Shown here: piece by piece, positions 62,979 to 64,000 of the stretch
How positions within the stretch are numbered: position 1 is the first letter of the stretch
Layout of the letters: every line of letters starts with the position of its first letter
Source: Bradyrhizobium sp. CCBAU 051011
Lineage (GTDB): Bacteria; Pseudomonadota; Alphaproteobacteria; Rhizobiales; Xanthobacteraceae
Direction: 5' to 3'
DNA length: 64,000 nt
NCBI RefSeq assembly: GCF_009930815.1
Contig: NZ_CP022222.1
Span: 1,282,501-1,346,500 of the forward strand
Translations under genes and position numbers: made by a program
Notes under the pieces: generated by a model
Told to the model about the DNA's origin: nothing
The model's database searches: none
Seen by the model: only the letters and a program-made list of their open reading frames with translations

Positions 62979-64000
62979 TTATCCTTTCATCGCCGCGCGG
63001 ACGTCCCTGTCTTCGAGCGTCTGGTCGAGCGTGGTCTTAGTCCGTTCAATGATGCCGTCGATGTCCGTAGCCGTGCAGCAGAGCGGCGGCGCATAGCCCA
63101 GCACGCCCTGGGCAAAGGCGCGGATGACGAGGCCGTTGTCCCATGCGCGGTCGAAAATGCGGCGCGCAGGGTCGGCCGCCGCCGGCAGGGGCGTCTTGCG
63201 CTCCTTGTCGGTGACAAGCTCGATTGCGGCCAGCATGCCACGACCGCGGACATCGCCGACAAGGGGATGATCGGCCAGCGCGCGAAGACCTTCCATCAGG
63301 CGGTGCCCGGCCCTCCGGCCGTTTTCCAGCAAGCCATTTTCGTAAAGGTCAAGGCACGCAAGCCCGACGGCTGCGCTGACAGGATGTGCGGAATAGGTGT
63401 AGCCGTGGCCGACGGCCGTCTTGCCGGCACCATTGGCAATCGTGTTGTAGACGCGGTCGGACATCAGGACGGCCCCCATCGGCACATAGCCGGAGGTCAG
63501 TCCTTTTGCCGTGGTCATGAGATCCGGCACGACGTCGTCTTCCTCACAGGCGAAGAGCGGACCGACACGGCCGAAGCCGGTAATGACCTCATCGGCAACG
63601 AACAGAATATCGTGCTCCTTGCAAACAGCGTGCATTTCTTTCAGCCACGACGGCGGCGGAACGAGGACGCCTCCCGAACCCTGAATCGGCTCGACATAGA
63701 AGGCCGCAACGCGGTCTGCGCCCAGTTCGGCGATCTTGGTCTGCAGGGCCGCGACCGACGCAGCAATGATCGCCTGGGGATGGGTACCAACCGGATTGCG
63801 ATAGGCATAGTGCGAGGGAATTTTGTGCTGCCAGCTATATGGTACTCCAAAACCCGTATGAAACGCCCGCAGCGCGGTCAAGCCAGACCCTGCCGTCGAC
63901 GATCCATGGTAGCCATACTCGACGGAAATGAACTGGTCCTTCTGTGGCCTCCCCTGGGCATGATAATAGTACCGGATGAACCGGATCGTGCTGTCGACGG
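62979..64000 (-). CDS. Class III aminotransferase, N-terminal part beyond the window
   Basis: The frame is open on the minus strand from the window's right end; 340 residues are visible, ending with KTTLDQTLEDRDVRAAMKG. The PLP motifs are present: FVADEVITGFGRVGPLF with the Asp, and MTTAKGLTSGYVPMGAVLMS with the catalytic Lys. EYGYHGSSTAGSGL is the conserved region near the window edge. Family members transfer amino groups from beta-alanine, putrescine or other omega-amines to pyruvate, giving alanine, which the alanine dehydrogenase of this cluster could recycle. The 5' end lies outside. Confidence 0.85.
   Translation of the reverse strand, partial: VDSTIRFIRYYYHAQGRPQKDQFISVEYGYHGSSTAGSGLTALRAFHTGFGVPYSWQHKIPSHYAYRNPVGTHPQAIIAASVAALQTKIAELGADRVAAFYVEPIQGSGGVLVPPPSWLKEMHAVCKEHDILFVADEVITGFGRVGPLFACEEDDVVPDLMTTAKGLTSGYVPMGAVLMSDRVYNTIANGAGKTAVGHGYTYSAHPVSAAVGLACLDLYENGLLENGRRAGHRLMEGLRALADHPLVGDVRGRGMLAAIELVTDKERKTPLPAAADPARRIFDRAWDNGLVIRAFAQGVLGYAPPLCCTATDIDGIIERTKTTLDQTLEDRDVRAAMKG

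Noticed and set aside
1..64000. CRISPR array
   Set aside because: No series of short direct repeats with regular unique spacers was seen.

Overview
The window looks like part of the chromosome of a GC-rich alphaproteobacterium, most likely Bradyrhizobium or a close relative in the Nitrobacteraceae. That call rests on the overall gene style, a dsbB gene next to a tRNA-Leu(CAA), intergenic repeats of the kind I know from that genus, and several small rhizobial hypothetical proteins. It is inference; no database was searched.

The left 44 kb is accessory DNA. Position 1 cuts through an IS110 transposase. From 0.9 to 8.6 kb lies a compact phage- or satellite-like integrative element: tyrosine integrase, unknown protein, AlpA-like regulator, papain-like protein, nucleotidyltransferase, a protein ending in an SSB-type tail, a primase/polymerase-DUF3987 replication protein, a DUF2695 protein and an HNH endonuclease. 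No capsid, portal, large terminase or lysis gene is visible. From 8.6 to 13.4 kb are small genes on the minus strand, including an intact and a broken Rap1a/Tai-type immunity protein.

From 19.0 down to 13.7 kb is the most interesting locus: a tight five-gene operon coding for an exported thermonuclease, a four-helix membrane protein with coiled coils, a membrane-anchored VWA-like protein, a MotA/ExbB-like channel with a long coiled-coil tail, and a MotB/OmpA-like protein with an acidic residue in its only membrane helix. It resembles the ZorAB motor of Zorya but lacks ZorC, ZorD and ZorE. Next to it are remnants (an INT_rpt repeat protein, a truncated SF2 helicase, a broken phage packaging gene) and an intact McrBC-type restriction system whose McrB carries an EVE-like reader domain. 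The region reads as a defence island under turnover.

From 24.4 to 43 kb there is a mosaic of pseudogenes (CoiA-like, RidA-like, IS1182, SRAP fragment), duplicated segments, secreted Cys-rich proteins, a zinc protease, a DUF4236 protein, a second exported nuclease, a caspase-like peptidase, an intact SRAP peptidase and an adenylate cyclase/TPR protein. Repeats, dsbB and tRNA-Leu follow.

Right of the tRNA, from 45.5 to 64 kb, is a catabolic cluster: a peptide/opine-type ABC transporter, three DAO-family FAD oxidases, a GlcD-like flavoprotein, an aldehyde dehydrogenase, a D-threonine-aldolase-like enzyme, alanine dehydrogenase, a double GNAT protein, an Lrp/AsnC regulator and a class III aminotransferase that runs off the right edge. 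Together they suggest uptake and oxidative breakdown of an amine, opine or D-amino-acid-like compound. A TTGCGCA-core motif recurs upstream of three of its transcription units.
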